The notes: generated by a model from the sequence alone, not told the origin. 64,000 bases of DNA from an uncultured Oscillospiraceae bacterium (GCA_900539695.1 UQDG01000004.1:99229-163228), one strand, 5' to 3'; shown: positions 14,676 to 23,050, numbered from the stretch's first letter. Program-made: numbers and translations.

Positions 14676-16235
14676 ATGACCATACAAGAAGTTGTGGCGA
14701 GATTTAACACCATTCCGATTTTATTTGCAGGTTCTGGAATTACTCGCCGATACTATGATCTTCCAGATTGGAAAGGACTTCTCACAGAGTTTGCATCCAG
14801 GGTCAATCCTGATCGGTTTGCATACCGTTCCTATCAAAGCAAAGCATTGCAGATGGGATTTACACAGGGGCCTATGCCAAAGGTGGCTACTCTGATTCAG
14901 CAGGATTTCGATGCCAAATGGTACAGTGACCCACAACTGCGTACAAACGAAACGTTTGTATTGGATGCAGTGGAAAATGGCTGTTCCCCTTTTAAAGCGG
15001 AAATTGCATGGTACCTAAGAGAAAAGTCTGTTCCTAAACCAGAGTATAAGGCAGAAATTCAAAAATTGAAAAATATTTCAAAGAAAAATTTGGCGGGTGT
15101 CATTACGACCAATTATGATACTTTCTTTGAAAACCTTTTCGATGATTATACGCCCTATATCGGGCAAGATCAGCTCGTGTTTTCCTCTATACAAGGCATA
15201 GCTGAAATTTATAAAATCCATGGGTCTGTGAAGGTCCCTGACTCTCTCGTCATCAACGAACAGGACTATGAGACCTTTAATGAAAAAGGAAAATACCTTG
15301 CAGCAAAGTTGATGACGATTTTTATGGAGTACCCCATTATTTATATTGGATACTCTTTGAACGATTCAGACATTCAAAATATTCTAAAAGATATTCTTTT
15401 GTGTTTGCCGAACGACAAAATAGAAAAGCTACAAGAACGGTTCGTTTTTGTAGATTATAAGCCAGAAACTGTGGGGTATTCTATTACACCCTATACTCTG
15501 ACGTTCGGTAAGCAAATGCTTTCCATGACGAGGCTTACACTGTCTGATTTCGGCATTCTGTATGATGCATTGGCAGCGAAAAAAGCATCTATCCCCGTGA
15601 AGATGCTCCGCCGTTTTAAAGAAGAGATTTATACCTATGCGGTCACAAGTAAGCCCGGGCCGCTGCTCATGGTTGCTGATCTTGATGACAAAAATATTGA
15701 TGAGAATAAACTGGCGATTTCGATAGGCGTTTCTAATACAGGGGAATTTGGTTTGCAGAGCATTGTTGATGCAAATGGGTGGTACCGTAGCATTGTCATG
15801 GGTGATTTGGGGAAGTTTACAGCTGACCAGTTACTGAAATATGCATACCCTGAGGTACGAAAAGGAAATAACGGAGATTTCCCTGTATATAGATATCTTT
15901 CACAGGCACAGGAAGATTATCCGCAAATTCAAGCTGAAACAAAGCATAACTTTGATGATTTTGCATCAAAGACAAACAAGAAAAATCGCAATGCGACAAG
16001 TGGTTATGAATCTCTTCAAGCGCTGTGGGACACTTTGAAAGGTAATCCGGCAAAAGCGTATCGTGTTATGTGCTCATTGCCAGAAGAAAAGATGGAAGTC
16101 GAAACGCTTGAAGCTATTTTGATTGAACTTTTTACACAAGATCCAGAAGCACTTGAACGTCTTAATGGAAACATGCGTGCAGATGTGAAGCGTCTCATAC
16201 GGATGTATGATTATCTTAAGTGGGGAAAAAAATAA
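14676..16235 (+). CDS. SIR2-domain protein, likely anti-phage defence cargo
   Basis: A 519-residue protein with an N-terminal SIR2 (SIR2_2-type) domain. The NAD-site glycines are in FAGSG (17-21), TTNYD at 144-148, the catalytic-type His182 in KIHGS, and the YIGYSLNDSD strand at 223-232. The C-terminal 250 residues are unrelated to sirtuins and may sense the trigger. Known phage-defence sirtuins (Thoeris ThsA, DSR1/DSR2, SIR2-HerA) deplete NAD on infection. It has its own AAAGGAGG site, is AT-rich, and sits between repressor and integrase, a usual cargo position. Function by analogy; substrate and trigger are unknown. Confidence 0.8.
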   Translation: MTIQEVVARFNTIPILFAGSGITRRYYDLPDWKGLLTEFASRVNPDRFAYRSYQSKALQMGFTQGPMPKVATLIQQDFDAKWYSDPQLRTNETFVLDAVENGCSPFKAEIAWYLREKSVPKPEYKAEIQKLKNISKKNLAGVITTNYDTFFENLFDDYTPYIGQDQLVFSSIQGIAEIYKIHGSVKVPDSLVINEQDYETFNEKGKYLAAKLMTIFMEYPIIYIGYSLNDSDIQNILKDILLCLPNDKIEKLQERFVFVDYKPETVGYSITPYTLTFGKQMLSMTRLTLSDFGILYDALAAKKASIPVKMLRRFKEEIYTYAVTSKPGPLLMVADLDDKNIDENKLAISIGVSNTGEFGLQSIVDANGWYRSIVMGDLGKFTADQLLKYAYPEVRKGNNGDFPVYRYLSQAQEDYPQIQAETKHNFDDFASKTNKKNRNATSGYESLQALWDTLKGNPAKAYRVMCSLPEEKMEVETLEAILIELFTQDPEALERLNGNMRADVKRLIRMYDYLKWGKK

Positions 16236-16331
16236 AGACCCACACGATAACAGTGTCCCATAAAGAGAAACCGCTCCGAATAGGTCTTTTCATGGACACC
16301 TTCCAGCCAAGTATCTAATGAATAGAGACCG

Positions 16332-16393
16332 GACTTTCCGATGCCGCATTGGTTGCATTTTACCAGAGTGGGGACGGAAAGTCAACTGGTAAA
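16332..16393. other. interleaved inverted repeats (possible RNA pseudoknot)
   Basis: GACTTTCCG (16332-16340) is complementary to CGGAAAGTC (16375-16383), and TTTACCAG (16359-16366) to CTGGTAAA (16386-16393). The pairs interleave, so as RNA they form an H-type pseudoknot, or, as DNA, two overlapping binding sites near the integrase. Both stems are perfect. The stretch 16236-16564 has no protein gene. Confidence 0.45.
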
Positions 16394-16431
16394 TATTACA
16401 AACAAAGCGATAGAAATTGTTTAAAATATGG

Positions 16432-16463
16432 AAAAACGCCCCACGACGGCAACCGTGAGGCGT
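16432..16463 (-). terminator. leftward terminator upstream of integrase
   Basis: On the minus strand ACGCC-T-CACG...CGTG-G-GGCGT forms a 9-pair stem with one mismatch, followed by TTTTT. It would stop transcription entering the SIR2 gene from the integrase side. Confidence 0.55.
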
Positions 16464-16476
16464 GCATGAAATCAGC

Positions 16477-16493
16477 GTGTCCACAGTGGACAC
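16477..16493. promoter_or_regulatory. 17-bp palindrome, parS-like site E
   Basis: GTGTCCACAGTGGACAC, with full 8-base arms around one central base, the most symmetric copy. It lies 72 bases before the integrase start in non-coding sequence. Confidence 0.6.
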
Positions 16494-16564
16494 AATACCG
16501 ACTAGGCATCTGTATTGTACCACCTGCGGCTGCGCTTGTCAAAGTGTAAGCAGTGAGGTATACT

Positions 16565-17689
16565 ATGAAGTGCTTTCGTTGCCAAAGAGACATCCCGGAC
16601 GATGCCCGCATATGCTGCTATTGCGGCACAAGGCAAGCAAGCGCCCCAGCCCCGCAGCGCAGGCGCCACAGACGGCCTCGCGGCACCGGCACCGTATGGA
16701 AAGATGCCCGCAACAAGGGCCTCCCCTACATCGCCGTAGCGGCGGATGGCACGCGGATCGGCTCGTACAAGACCGCATCGGATGCGGTCAAGGCGCTGGA
16801 TGATGTCAACGCCCGCCGGATCGCGCCGGAACGCCAGGCGTACACCCTGGCCGATGTCTACGAGCGCTGGAAGGTGCTGCACTACCCCAAAATTACCCGC
16901 AAGGCGCAGCAGACCTACACCAACGCCTACAACAAGGCCGCGCTGCTGCATGGCCGCCGCATCATGGAGCTGAAAACCGAGGATTACCAGCAGGTTCTCA
17001 CCCGGATGATGGCCGATGGTGCCAGCCGCAGCCTGTGCGAAAAAGAGCGGCAGCTCTTCTCGCAGCTCTGCCAGTACGCCATCAATCAGGACATCATCCA
17101 CACGAACTACGCAACAGCTCTGGTGCTGCCGGACCCGTCTGCCCCCAAAACCCGCGTGCTGACATCGCAGGAAGTGCAGAAGATAAAAGGCATGGCAGAC
17201 GACCCCCGCCTCGGTGAGACGGCAAGGATCGCGCTGGTGCTTATTTATACGGGTATGCGCCTGAACGAACTGCTGCAGGCCCGCCGGGAGAACGTCCACG
17301 CCGATGAGCGCTACCTGATCGGCGGCGAAAAGACCGAAGCAGGCCGCGACCGTGTTATCCCGCTGCACCCGGATATTATGCCGTATATAACAACTTGGCT
17401 GGCAGGCAACGACACCGAGTATCTGATCCCCTCCAAGTATGGCCTGCCGCGCGACCACAACAACGTGCGCAAGTCGTTCAACAGCTTGATGGCAAGGCTG
17501 TCCATTGAGGGCGTCACACCCCACACCTGCCGCCATACAGCAGCAACTAAATTTGCCGCCTCCGGCCTGCCGCCGGAGATCACCAAGCAGATCCTTGGTC
17601 ATGCAGATATTACCACAACTTTAAATATTTATATACACCCGGATATACAAAGCCTGATCGAAAAATCCAGCCGGATTTCGTGGGCTTAA
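16565..17689 (+). CDS. int: tyrosine-recombinase phage integrase
   Basis: A 374-residue integrase. An N-terminal zinc ribbon (CFRCQRDIPDDARICCYCGT) is followed by an AP2-like arm-binding domain (GTVWKDARNKGLPYIAVAADG), a core-binding domain and the catalytic domain. The catalytic residues are Arg in TGMRLNEL, Lys near EAGRDRV, HTCRH, GHADI and the nucleophile Tyr in LNIYIHP. It joins phage and host DNA at the tRNA-Gly attachment site that begins 59 bases after its stop. I use the ATG at 16565 with GTGAGG at six bases. Confidence 0.95.
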   Translation: MKCFRCQRDIPDDARICCYCGTRQASAPAPQRRRHRRPRGTGTVWKDARNKGLPYIAVAADGTRIGSYKTASDAVKALDDVNARRIAPERQAYTLADVYERWKVLHYPKITRKAQQTYTNAYNKAALLHGRRIMELKTEDYQQVLTRMMADGASRSLCEKERQLFSQLCQYAINQDIIHTNYATALVLPDPSAPKTRVLTSQEVQKIKGMADDPRLGETARIALVLIYTGMRLNELLQARRENVHADERYLIGGEKTEAGRDRVIPLHPDIMPYITTWLAGNDTEYLIPSKYGLPRDHNNVRKSFNSLMARLSIEGVTPHTCRHTAATKFAASGLPPEITKQILGHADITTTLNIYIHPDIQSLIEKSSRISWA

Positions 17690-17747
17690 ACCTGTAATAA
17701 GCCTGTAAAACAGCCTTTTTTAACGGTACAACGAGCGGTCGTCTCAT

Positions 17748-17793
17748 CTTCCCAAGCAGTAGGTGGCGAGTTCGAGACTCGTATCCCGCTCCA
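17748..17793 (+). other. attR: 3' half of tRNA-Gly(CCC)
   Basis: CTTCCCAAGCAGTAGG and the following bases are the anticodon loop (anticodon CCC), 3' anticodon strand, variable loop, T-arm (GCGAG-TTCGAGA-CTCGT), acceptor strand ATCCCGC, T and CCA of a tRNA-Gly. The 5' half is absent: upstream of 17748 the sequence (GTCTCAT) does not pair with GCAGT. This marks the right prophage end, with the crossover in the anticodon loop. The functional tRNA should be rebuilt at attL, left of the window. Confidence 0.85.
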
Positions 17794-17800
17794 AATTAAG

Positions 17801-17838
17801 AAAGAGGCTTACCCGGGAGGGAGCCTCTTTTCTTTTTT
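17801..17838 (+). terminator. terminator of the displaced tRNA-Gly
   Basis: AAAGAGGCT (17801-17809) pairs with AGCCTCTTT (17822-17830), followed by a T-rich run. It lies 8 bases after the tRNA CCA and is the original host terminator of that tRNA gene. Confidence 0.85.
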
Positions 17839-17855
17839 ACAAAGAAGGAAATATT

Positions 17856-18188
17856 ATGTTAGACGCTTTTCCAATTTATCACTGGTTTCACAATGGCAAC
17901 CCCTACTCGGGGGCGGAGCAAGGGATGCGGTATGTCATTACGCCGGGCAAAAAGGCCGACCCGGCGGACGAGAGCGGCAAGCGAAAGATCGAGTTTTTGA
18001 CCGTTACGGTCTGGCCCGGGCCGTGGAGCGTTGAGCACACCGCCGAGGAAAAGATACGATCCGCTGAGTTTGAGGGCAGCCAGGCGGGGCTGGATGCTGC
18101 CGTGGCCTGGCTGCATGAGTGCTACAAGGGTGATATGCCCCGCTGGACGAACATTCCGTCCATTTTGGACTGCGAGCCGGATCGCTGA
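17856..18188 (+). CDS. conserved hypothetical protein
   Basis: A 110-residue soluble protein, starting MLDAFPIYHWFHNGNPYSGA after GAAGGAAA. It has an alpha/beta look with two tryptophan-rich stretches (VTVWPGPWSVEHT and AAVAWLHECYKGDMPRW). I do not recognise a family. It is the first host gene past attR and lies 31 bases upstream of the CobW-type GTPase, so the two are probably co-transcribed. Confidence 0.75.
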   Translation: MLDAFPIYHWFHNGNPYSGAEQGMRYVITPGKKADPADESGKRKIEFLTVTVWPGPWSVEHTAEEKIRSAEFEGSQAGLDAAVAWLHECYKGDMPRWTNIPSILDCEPDR

Positions 18189-18219
18189 CGGTCCGGTGCA
18201 ATAGAAAGAGGAAAAGCTT

Positions 18220-19176
18220 ATGGTACAGGTTGACTTAATAACCGGCTTTTTAGGCGCAGGGAAAACAACGTTTCTGCGCAAATATGTGCACTGGCTCAAC
18301 GCCCGCGGTCAGCGCGTCTGCGTTTTGGAAAATGACTTCGGCGCGGTGAACGTCGACGTAATGCTGCTGCAGGATCTGCTGGGCGACAATTGCGACATCG
18401 AGACCATCAGCGGCGGCTGCGATTGCGACACCCACCAGCGCCGGATGCGCACCAAGCTGATCTCGCTGGCGATGCAGGGCTTTGACCGCGTACTGGTGGA
18501 ACCCAGCGGCATTTTCGACGTGGACGAGTTCTATGACGTGCTGCGGGACGAGCCGCTGGACCGCTGGTACACGCTTGGCAATGTTATTGCCATTGTGGAC
18601 GCGCTGCTGGAAACGCAGCTCAGCCCCCAAGGCGAGTATCTGCTGGCCAGCGAAGCCGCCAGCGCGGGCATGGTGCTGATGAGCCGCTGCCAGCTGGCCG
18701 CCCCCGGCCAAGCTGAGGCAACACTGGCGCATTTGAACCGTGCGCTGGAAGCCTGCCACTGCGCCCGCCGCTTTGCTGCGGACACCGATGCGTTGTGCAA
18801 GCCCTGGGACGCCCTGACCGACGCCGATATGCAGCGGCTGGACAGCTGCGGCCACTGTCAAGCCAGCTACGTCAAGCTGCATTTTGACGAGCACAAGGCG
18901 TTCACGTCGCTGTATTTCATGGAGCTGCACCTTACGCTGCCCCAGCTGCAGGATGCCGCCCGGGCACTGTTTGCTGATCCGGCCTGCGGGCATATTTTGC
19001 GAATCAAGGGCTTTTTGCAGACCGTTGACGGCTGGTGCGAACTGAATGCCACCCGCGACACGATGCACGTAGAGGCTATTCCCGATGGGCAGGAAGTGCT
19101 TATCATTATTGGTGAGGAACTGGACCGCTCGGCCATCGAAGCGCATATTGGACAGAAAACTGCCGACCAGGAGTGA
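18220..19176 (+). CDS. CobW/COG0523 metal-chaperone GTPase
   Basis: A 318-residue GTPase. Walker A GFLGAGKTT is at residues 9-17, the ENDFG switch at 38-41, Walker B-like LVEPSG, and a C-terminal CobW_C region (TSLYFMELHLTLPQLQDAARAL). Family members hand Zn, Co or other metals to target proteins. The hallmark CxCC metal motif is GGCDCD here: the last Cys is Asp (C67, C69, D70), so metal preference may differ. An additional CGHC pair lies near residue 210. Metal unknown; no metal-regulator box was seen upstream. Confidence 0.85.
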   Translation: MVQVDLITGFLGAGKTTFLRKYVHWLNARGQRVCVLENDFGAVNVDVMLLQDLLGDNCDIETISGGCDCDTHQRRMRTKLISLAMQGFDRVLVEPSGIFDVDEFYDVLRDEPLDRWYTLGNVIAIVDALLETQLSPQGEYLLASEAASAGMVLMSRCQLAAPGQAEATLAHLNRALEACHCARRFAADTDALCKPWDALTDADMQRLDSCGHCQASYVKLHFDEHKAFTSLYFMELHLTLPQLQDAARALFADPACGHILRIKGFLQTVDGWCELNATRDTMHVEAIPDGQEVLIIIGEELDRSAIEAHIGQKTADQE

Positions 19177-19195
19177 TTTTTGTTTGCACCTTATC

Positions 19196-19225
19196 GGCCC
19201 TGCCTACCTTACGGCAGGGCCTTTT
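19196..19225 (+). terminator. terminator after CobW-type gene
   Basis: GGCCCTGCC-taccttac-GGCAGGGCC followed by TTTT, perfect 9-bp stem, 20 bases after the stop codon. A second GC hairpin (ACCGGCC...GGCCGGT) follows at about 19,271-19,291 before the convergent gene. Confidence 0.9.
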
Positions 19226-19327
19226 GGGGCTCCAAAAGGAACACATAAAAAGCAAAATGCTGTTTGAACGAGAAACCGGCCGCAAGGTGGCCGGTGAGGG
19301 AAGTCTCAAGCCGTAAGCGTAGGAAAA

Positions 19328-19708
19328 TCACTTATCAAACGCATTCGTCCCATAATACCAGCGGTCCACAAAAATTTCCACGACCAACGGTAATATAACA
19401 GCCATCAACAACACCCATAGGGCCACCAGGGCGCTGGCAAGGTCGTCGGTAATCACGGTCAGGGCGCGGTGCAAAATTTTACCGGCAAACACCGGCATTG
19501 GGGTGCCAAACACCTGCAGCAGGTACCCCCAGAATTCCCCCAAACTAAACGCCCCCAAATAATCGCAGGGCAGCGTGGGGTTGCGGGTGTACACACGGCG
19601 GCGCTGGTCGGCGTTGCGCCATAGCAGCTCCTTCTGCTTGATGTACCCCAAAACACCCATAATCAGCACGGCCATCCAGTAGGTGCCGCTGGCTTCGGTC
19701 CAGGTCAT
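19328..19708 (-). CDS. small membrane protein of unknown function
   Basis: A 126-residue protein with probable membrane segments at about residues 10-25 and 90-112 (LASALVALWVLLMAVILPLVVEI) and a tyrosine/arginine-rich loop between. The start MTWTEASG lies just after a weak purine-rich site. No family recognised. It stands alone, convergent to the CobW gene and divergent from the exchanger gene. Confidence 0.6.
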   Translation of the reverse strand: MTWTEASGTYWMAVLIMGVLGYIKQKELLWRNADQRRRVYTRNPTLPCDYLGAFSLGEFWGYLLQVFGTPMPVFAGKILHRALTVITDDLASALVALWVLLMAVILPLVVEIFVDRWYYGTNAFDK

Positions 19709-19856
19709 AGGCCGGCCCCCTTTCCGTTTGGCCCCATTCTACCCTGTATGTCGAAATTTGTCAATCTGGCGGCCGGGCTGTTGCAATTTTGCTACAATAT
19801 GGTATACTGATAAAATATGCAAATTTAACTGCCAACTATGAAAAAAAGGAGTTTTT

Positions 19857-20816
19857 ATGCTGATCCCTGTACTGCTGTTTATTGTCGGGCTGCTGTTTCT
19901 CATTAAAGGCGGCGACTGGTTCGTGGACGGCGCATCGGCGCTGGCGCGGCGGTTCCATCTGCCCGAACTGCTGATTGGAGCCACAGTGGTGTCCATCGGC
20001 ACTACCCTGCCCGAGGTCATGGTCTCCACGATGTCGGCGCTGTCCGGCCACGGCGAGATCGCTTACGGCAACGCCATCGGTTCGGTCATCTGCAATGCGG
20101 CGCTGATCGCGGCTATCACCATTGCGGTGCGCCCGGGTAAAGTGGACCCCAAAACGCTGAAAATGCCGGTGCTGTTCTTCTTTGCGGCGGCGGCCATCTA
20201 CTGCGTGGCGGCTTACGGCTTCGGCAAGTTCACCCGTCCCATGGGCTTTATCATGCTGGCGATGTTCGTGGCCTACATGGCGGCCAACATCCACCAGATG
20301 AAGAACGCCCCCGCAGAGGAGCATGAAGAGGAAGAAGAGACCATGCCCCTGCCCCGTATGCTGATGCTGCTGGTGCTGGGCGCGGTGCTGATCGCCATGG
20401 GCGCCAACCTGCTGGTGGACAACGGCACCCTGATCGCCCAGGCTTTGGGCGTGCCCGAGAGTGTTATCGCGCTGACCTTTGTGGCACTGGGCACCTCCCT
20501 GCCGGAGCTGGTCACAGCCATTACCTCGCTCATCAAGGGCCACAGCGACCTGTCGCTGGGCAATGTGGTCGGCGCCAACGTGTTCAACCTGGTGCTGGTC
20601 AGCGGCGTGTCGGTCGCGCTGGCCCCCTTCACGGTGCCACAGAGCGCCACGATCTTCGGCATGAACTCCAGCCTGGTGCTGGAAATCCCCGTTATGATTG
20701 CGGTTATGGTACTGTTGACCGCGCCGGCCTTGGTTAAAGGAAAGCTTAGCCGTGTGCAGGGTGTGGCGCTGCTGGTAATTTACGCAGTGTTCTGCGGGAT
20801 TCAGTTTACGCTTTGA
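19857..20816 (+). CDS. calcium/sodium antiporter, CaCA family (YrbG-like)
   Basis: A 319-residue membrane exchanger with ten predicted helices in two inverted halves. The alpha repeats are visible as GATVVSIGTTLPEVMVSTMSA (first) and LTFVALGTSLPELVTAITS (second), including the GT(T/S)LPE signatures that bind cations. An acidic cytosolic loop (EEHEEEEE) divides the halves. It likely exports Ca2+ against Na+ or H+. Strong AAAAGGAG site before the ATG; stands alone with its own terminator. Confidence 0.93.
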   Translation: MLIPVLLFIVGLLFLIKGGDWFVDGASALARRFHLPELLIGATVVSIGTTLPEVMVSTMSALSGHGEIAYGNAIGSVICNAALIAAITIAVRPGKVDPKTLKMPVLFFFAAAAIYCVAAYGFGKFTRPMGFIMLAMFVAYMAANIHQMKNAPAEEHEEEEETMPLPRMLMLLVLGAVLIAMGANLLVDNGTLIAQALGVPESVIALTFVALGTSLPELVTAITSLIKGHSDLSLGNVVGANVFNLVLVSGVSVALAPFTVPQSATIFGMNSSLVLEIPVMIAVMVLLTAPALVKGKLSRVQGVALLVIYAVFCGIQFTL

Positions 20817-20835
20817 TTTTAATATGTTGCTTTGC

Positions 20836-20868
20836 GGGCGTCACCACCATGCGGTGACGTCCTTTTTT
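20836..20868 (+). terminator. terminator after the exchanger gene
   Basis: GGGCGTCACC pairs with GGTGACGTCC (one G-T), followed by six T. Confidence 0.9.
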
Positions 20869-20936
20869 CGTGGCATCTTATCCAAGGCCCACCTTTTTTG
20901 TGACCAAAAGAGTACGCATAGCGGCTAGAAGCCGCT

Positions 20937-20969
20937 AAAAAAGGGGGACACCACATGGTGGTGTCCCCC
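20937..20969 (-). terminator. terminator after the UPF0303 gene
   Basis: GGGGGACACCAC-AT-GTGGTGTCCCCC palindrome with six A before it on the plus strand, i.e. a T-run on the minus strand. It lies 27 bases past the stop at 20996. Confidence 0.85.
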
Positions 20970-20995
20970 GCCGGCCGCAAAAAGCCAATCAAAAA

Positions 20996-21463
20996 TTATT
21001 TTTTCTTACTCTCCCAGTAAGCCTTCACCGTTTCGCACAGCAGCGCGTGGTCCTTCAAATGCGGCAAACCGGAAATAATCGCCGCACCGCGGAACTCGCC
21101 GTTGACGTACAGCGGGAAGCCGCCGCCGCAGAAGGCGTAGTGCTCCTCGTCATGCTGCCAGGGGGCCTTGGCACCGTACAGCTCCCGCTCCACGGCGGCG
21201 CGCAGGCTGGTGGTGCCGGTCAGCTGCACAGTGCGCTGCTTCTTGTCCATCCAGTTGTTGTTGGTGGCGTCGGTGCCCGGCAGGAAGGACTGATACAAAA
21301 TCATGCCATCCAGCACAATGCGCACCGCAATCGGCTTGGGAGCCTTCTCCCCCGCCGCACGCAGGGCACTGCCCAGGGCGTAGGCATCGTTAAAATCAAA
21401 GCTGTCAAACCGCACGGTGTTTTCCAGTTCGGTCAGTTCCTTTAAAAGAGCTTCATCATACAT
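20996..21463 (-). CDS. UPF0303 / haem-degrading-domain protein
   Basis: A 155-residue protein of the GlcG/HbpS-like fold. The pattern VRIVLDGMILYQSFLPGTDATNNNWM...KQRTV, then GGGFPLYVNGEFRGAAIISGL is characteristic of the UPF0303 (Haem_degrading) family. Members bind haem or small organic acids and often neighbour permeases or oxidoreductases. The ATG at 21463 has AAGGAG at nine bases. It lies 160 bases downstream of a carboxylate-type permease on the same strand, separated by a terminator. Confidence 0.82.
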   Translation of the reverse strand: MYDEALLKELTELENTVRFDSFDFNDAYALGSALRAAGEKAPKPIAVRIVLDGMILYQSFLPGTDATNNNWMDKKQRTVQLTGTTSLRAAVERELYGAKAPWQHDEEHYAFCGGGFPLYVNGEFRGAAIISGLPHLKDHALLCETVKAYWESKKK

Positions 21464-21562
21464 ACAAAACAACTCCTTTTGCGGCAGCGCAGGCCGCCGT
21501 ACAAATTTTCTCCGCCATTACTATAGCACAAGCGCCGCCAAAATGCGAGAGCAAAAATATAC

Positions 21563-21595
21563 AAAAAGCCGCCCCAGCCTACTAACTGGGGCGGC
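21563..21595 (-). terminator. terminator after the permease gene
   Basis: GCCGCCCCAG-cctactaa-CTGGGGCGGC, perfect 10-bp stem with five T on the minus strand. It lies 37 bases past the permease stop. Confidence 0.9.
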
Positions 21596-21631
21596 AAATT
21601 TTTGCTGCTTAAATCAAAGCTGCGTCAGGCC

Positions 21632-23029
21632 TTAAGAAAGGAACCACTCGGGGCCAAGGCCGGTGACCGTAAAGGCGGTCAGGATGTACAGCAGAATGGA
21701 GCAGATGTAAGCAAACGGGATGGACAGCTTCAGGTAGTCGCGAGACTCGACCTTGGTGTAAGCCAAGCCCCAGGCGATCCAGCTCTGGGTGATGCAGGAA
21801 CCAACGTTGACGGTGGTTGCCGGGATGGTGAACACGCAGAACAGGAACGGCACGCTGAAGTGACCAACGGCGGACAGCACACCCAGGGTGGCAGCGCCGC
21901 AGCCGTACAGGGTCAGGGGACCACGGAAGAAGCCCAGGATAGACAGGGCTGCAAACAGGGCGCAGACCACATACTCATTGGTGGGCATGATGCCGCCCAG
22001 AACTTCCTTGAAGTACGGGGAAGCGTAAGAAGCGCAGGTGTTGAACATGGGCAGGGTCAGCAGGAAGCCAACCAGCGGAGCGGTGTCGACCACGCCGTCA
22101 TAGTACAGCTTGTTGACCAGCTGGCAGTTCTCTTTGAAAGATTTGTTCATCTTGCCGCAGAGGAACAGGGCAGCGAAACCAGCGATGACGAAGCCGCCGA
22201 TAACGGAGAAGTCGAGCCAGATCTTCAGAACGACGGGAACGATGGGCAGGATCAGGGCGATCAGCGGGGCATCGGTCTGGGTGTTCTTCGGGGCAGCCTG
22301 GGCAGCCCAGGCGTGGCTCTTCTTGCCGATCTTCAGGTAGATACCGGTCAGCACGGAGACAACCACGACGCTGATGATCAGCGCATAGATGCCCCAGTGG
22401 GAGGTGTACCAGCTGAAGGAGAACTCAGGCATCTCATCAGAAGCGCAGATGAAGGCGCGCAGCTGAGAGAACTGCAGAACGGGGTTCAGGTACATACCAG
22501 CGGAGACCGAACCCATGAAGGTGAACATGGCGATTGCCTTGGGGATGCCCAGGGACATCAGGATGGGCAGGACGATAACGCCGATGGCGATAACGGGGCC
22601 GGCGCCCATCATGGCGGTGAAGATGAAGGCAGTCACAACGTTCAGCAGAACGATGGTGATGATGGGACGGTCGCCGCCCAGCTCAACAGTCTTACGGATC
22701 AGGGTGGAGGCGATGCCGGTCTCCATCAGGACGCGGCCAAACCAGGCGCCCCAGCAGACGTTGACCAGCGTGGTGCCCCAGCCTTCAGGGGCGGACTGGT
22801 AGATCTTGTTCAGGATCGAAACCAGTGTAGTGCCGGAGTCACCGCCGAACTGCAGGATGGGGTTCTCTGCAATAAACGTGGGAGATGCGACCAGAGTGCC
22901 CAGCAGAGAAAGGGCAGTCCAGACGATGGAGATGATCAGGAAGCCGATCATCAGGTTGTGACCTTTTACGCAGTAGTAGGCCAGGCCGAAAAAGGTCAGG
23001 ACGAGGATAATGCCAATCACAAATTCCAT
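21632..23029 (-). CDS. carboxylate-type permease (GntP/CitMHS superfamily)
   Basis: A 465-residue integral membrane protein with about 12 helices and re-entrant-looking stretches (GAWFGRVLMETGIASTLI, MMGAGPVIAIGVIVLPILMSLG, FFRGPLTLYGCGAATLGVL). The general form and the GP/LPILMSLGI loop fit the ion-transporter superfamily that includes gluconate (GntP), citrate (CitMHS) and lactate permeases; I cannot name the substrate. AAGGAGG precedes the ATG at 23029. The AT-rich upstream region (23,051-23,260) holds its promoter. Confidence 0.75.
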   Translation of the reverse strand: MEFVIGIILVLTFFGLAYYCVKGHNLMIGFLIISIVWTALSLLGTLVASPTFIAENPILQFGGDSGTTLVSILNKIYQSAPEGWGTTLVNVCWGAWFGRVLMETGIASTLIRKTVELGGDRPIITIVLLNVVTAFIFTAMMGAGPVIAIGVIVLPILMSLGIPKAIAMFTFMGSVSAGMYLNPVLQFSQLRAFICASDEMPEFSFSWYTSHWGIYALIISVVVVSVLTGIYLKIGKKSHAWAAQAAPKNTQTDAPLIALILPIVPVVLKIWLDFSVIGGFVIAGFAALFLCGKMNKSFKENCQLVNKLYYDGVVDTAPLVGFLLTLPMFNTCASYASPYFKEVLGGIMPTNEYVVCALFAALSILGFFRGPLTLYGCGAATLGVLSAVGHFSVPFLFCVFTIPATTVNVGSCITQSWIAWGLAYTKVESRDYLKLSIPFAYICSILLYILTAFTVTGLGPEWFLS

Positions 23030-23050
23030 AAAAAAATTCCTCCTTCTCAT

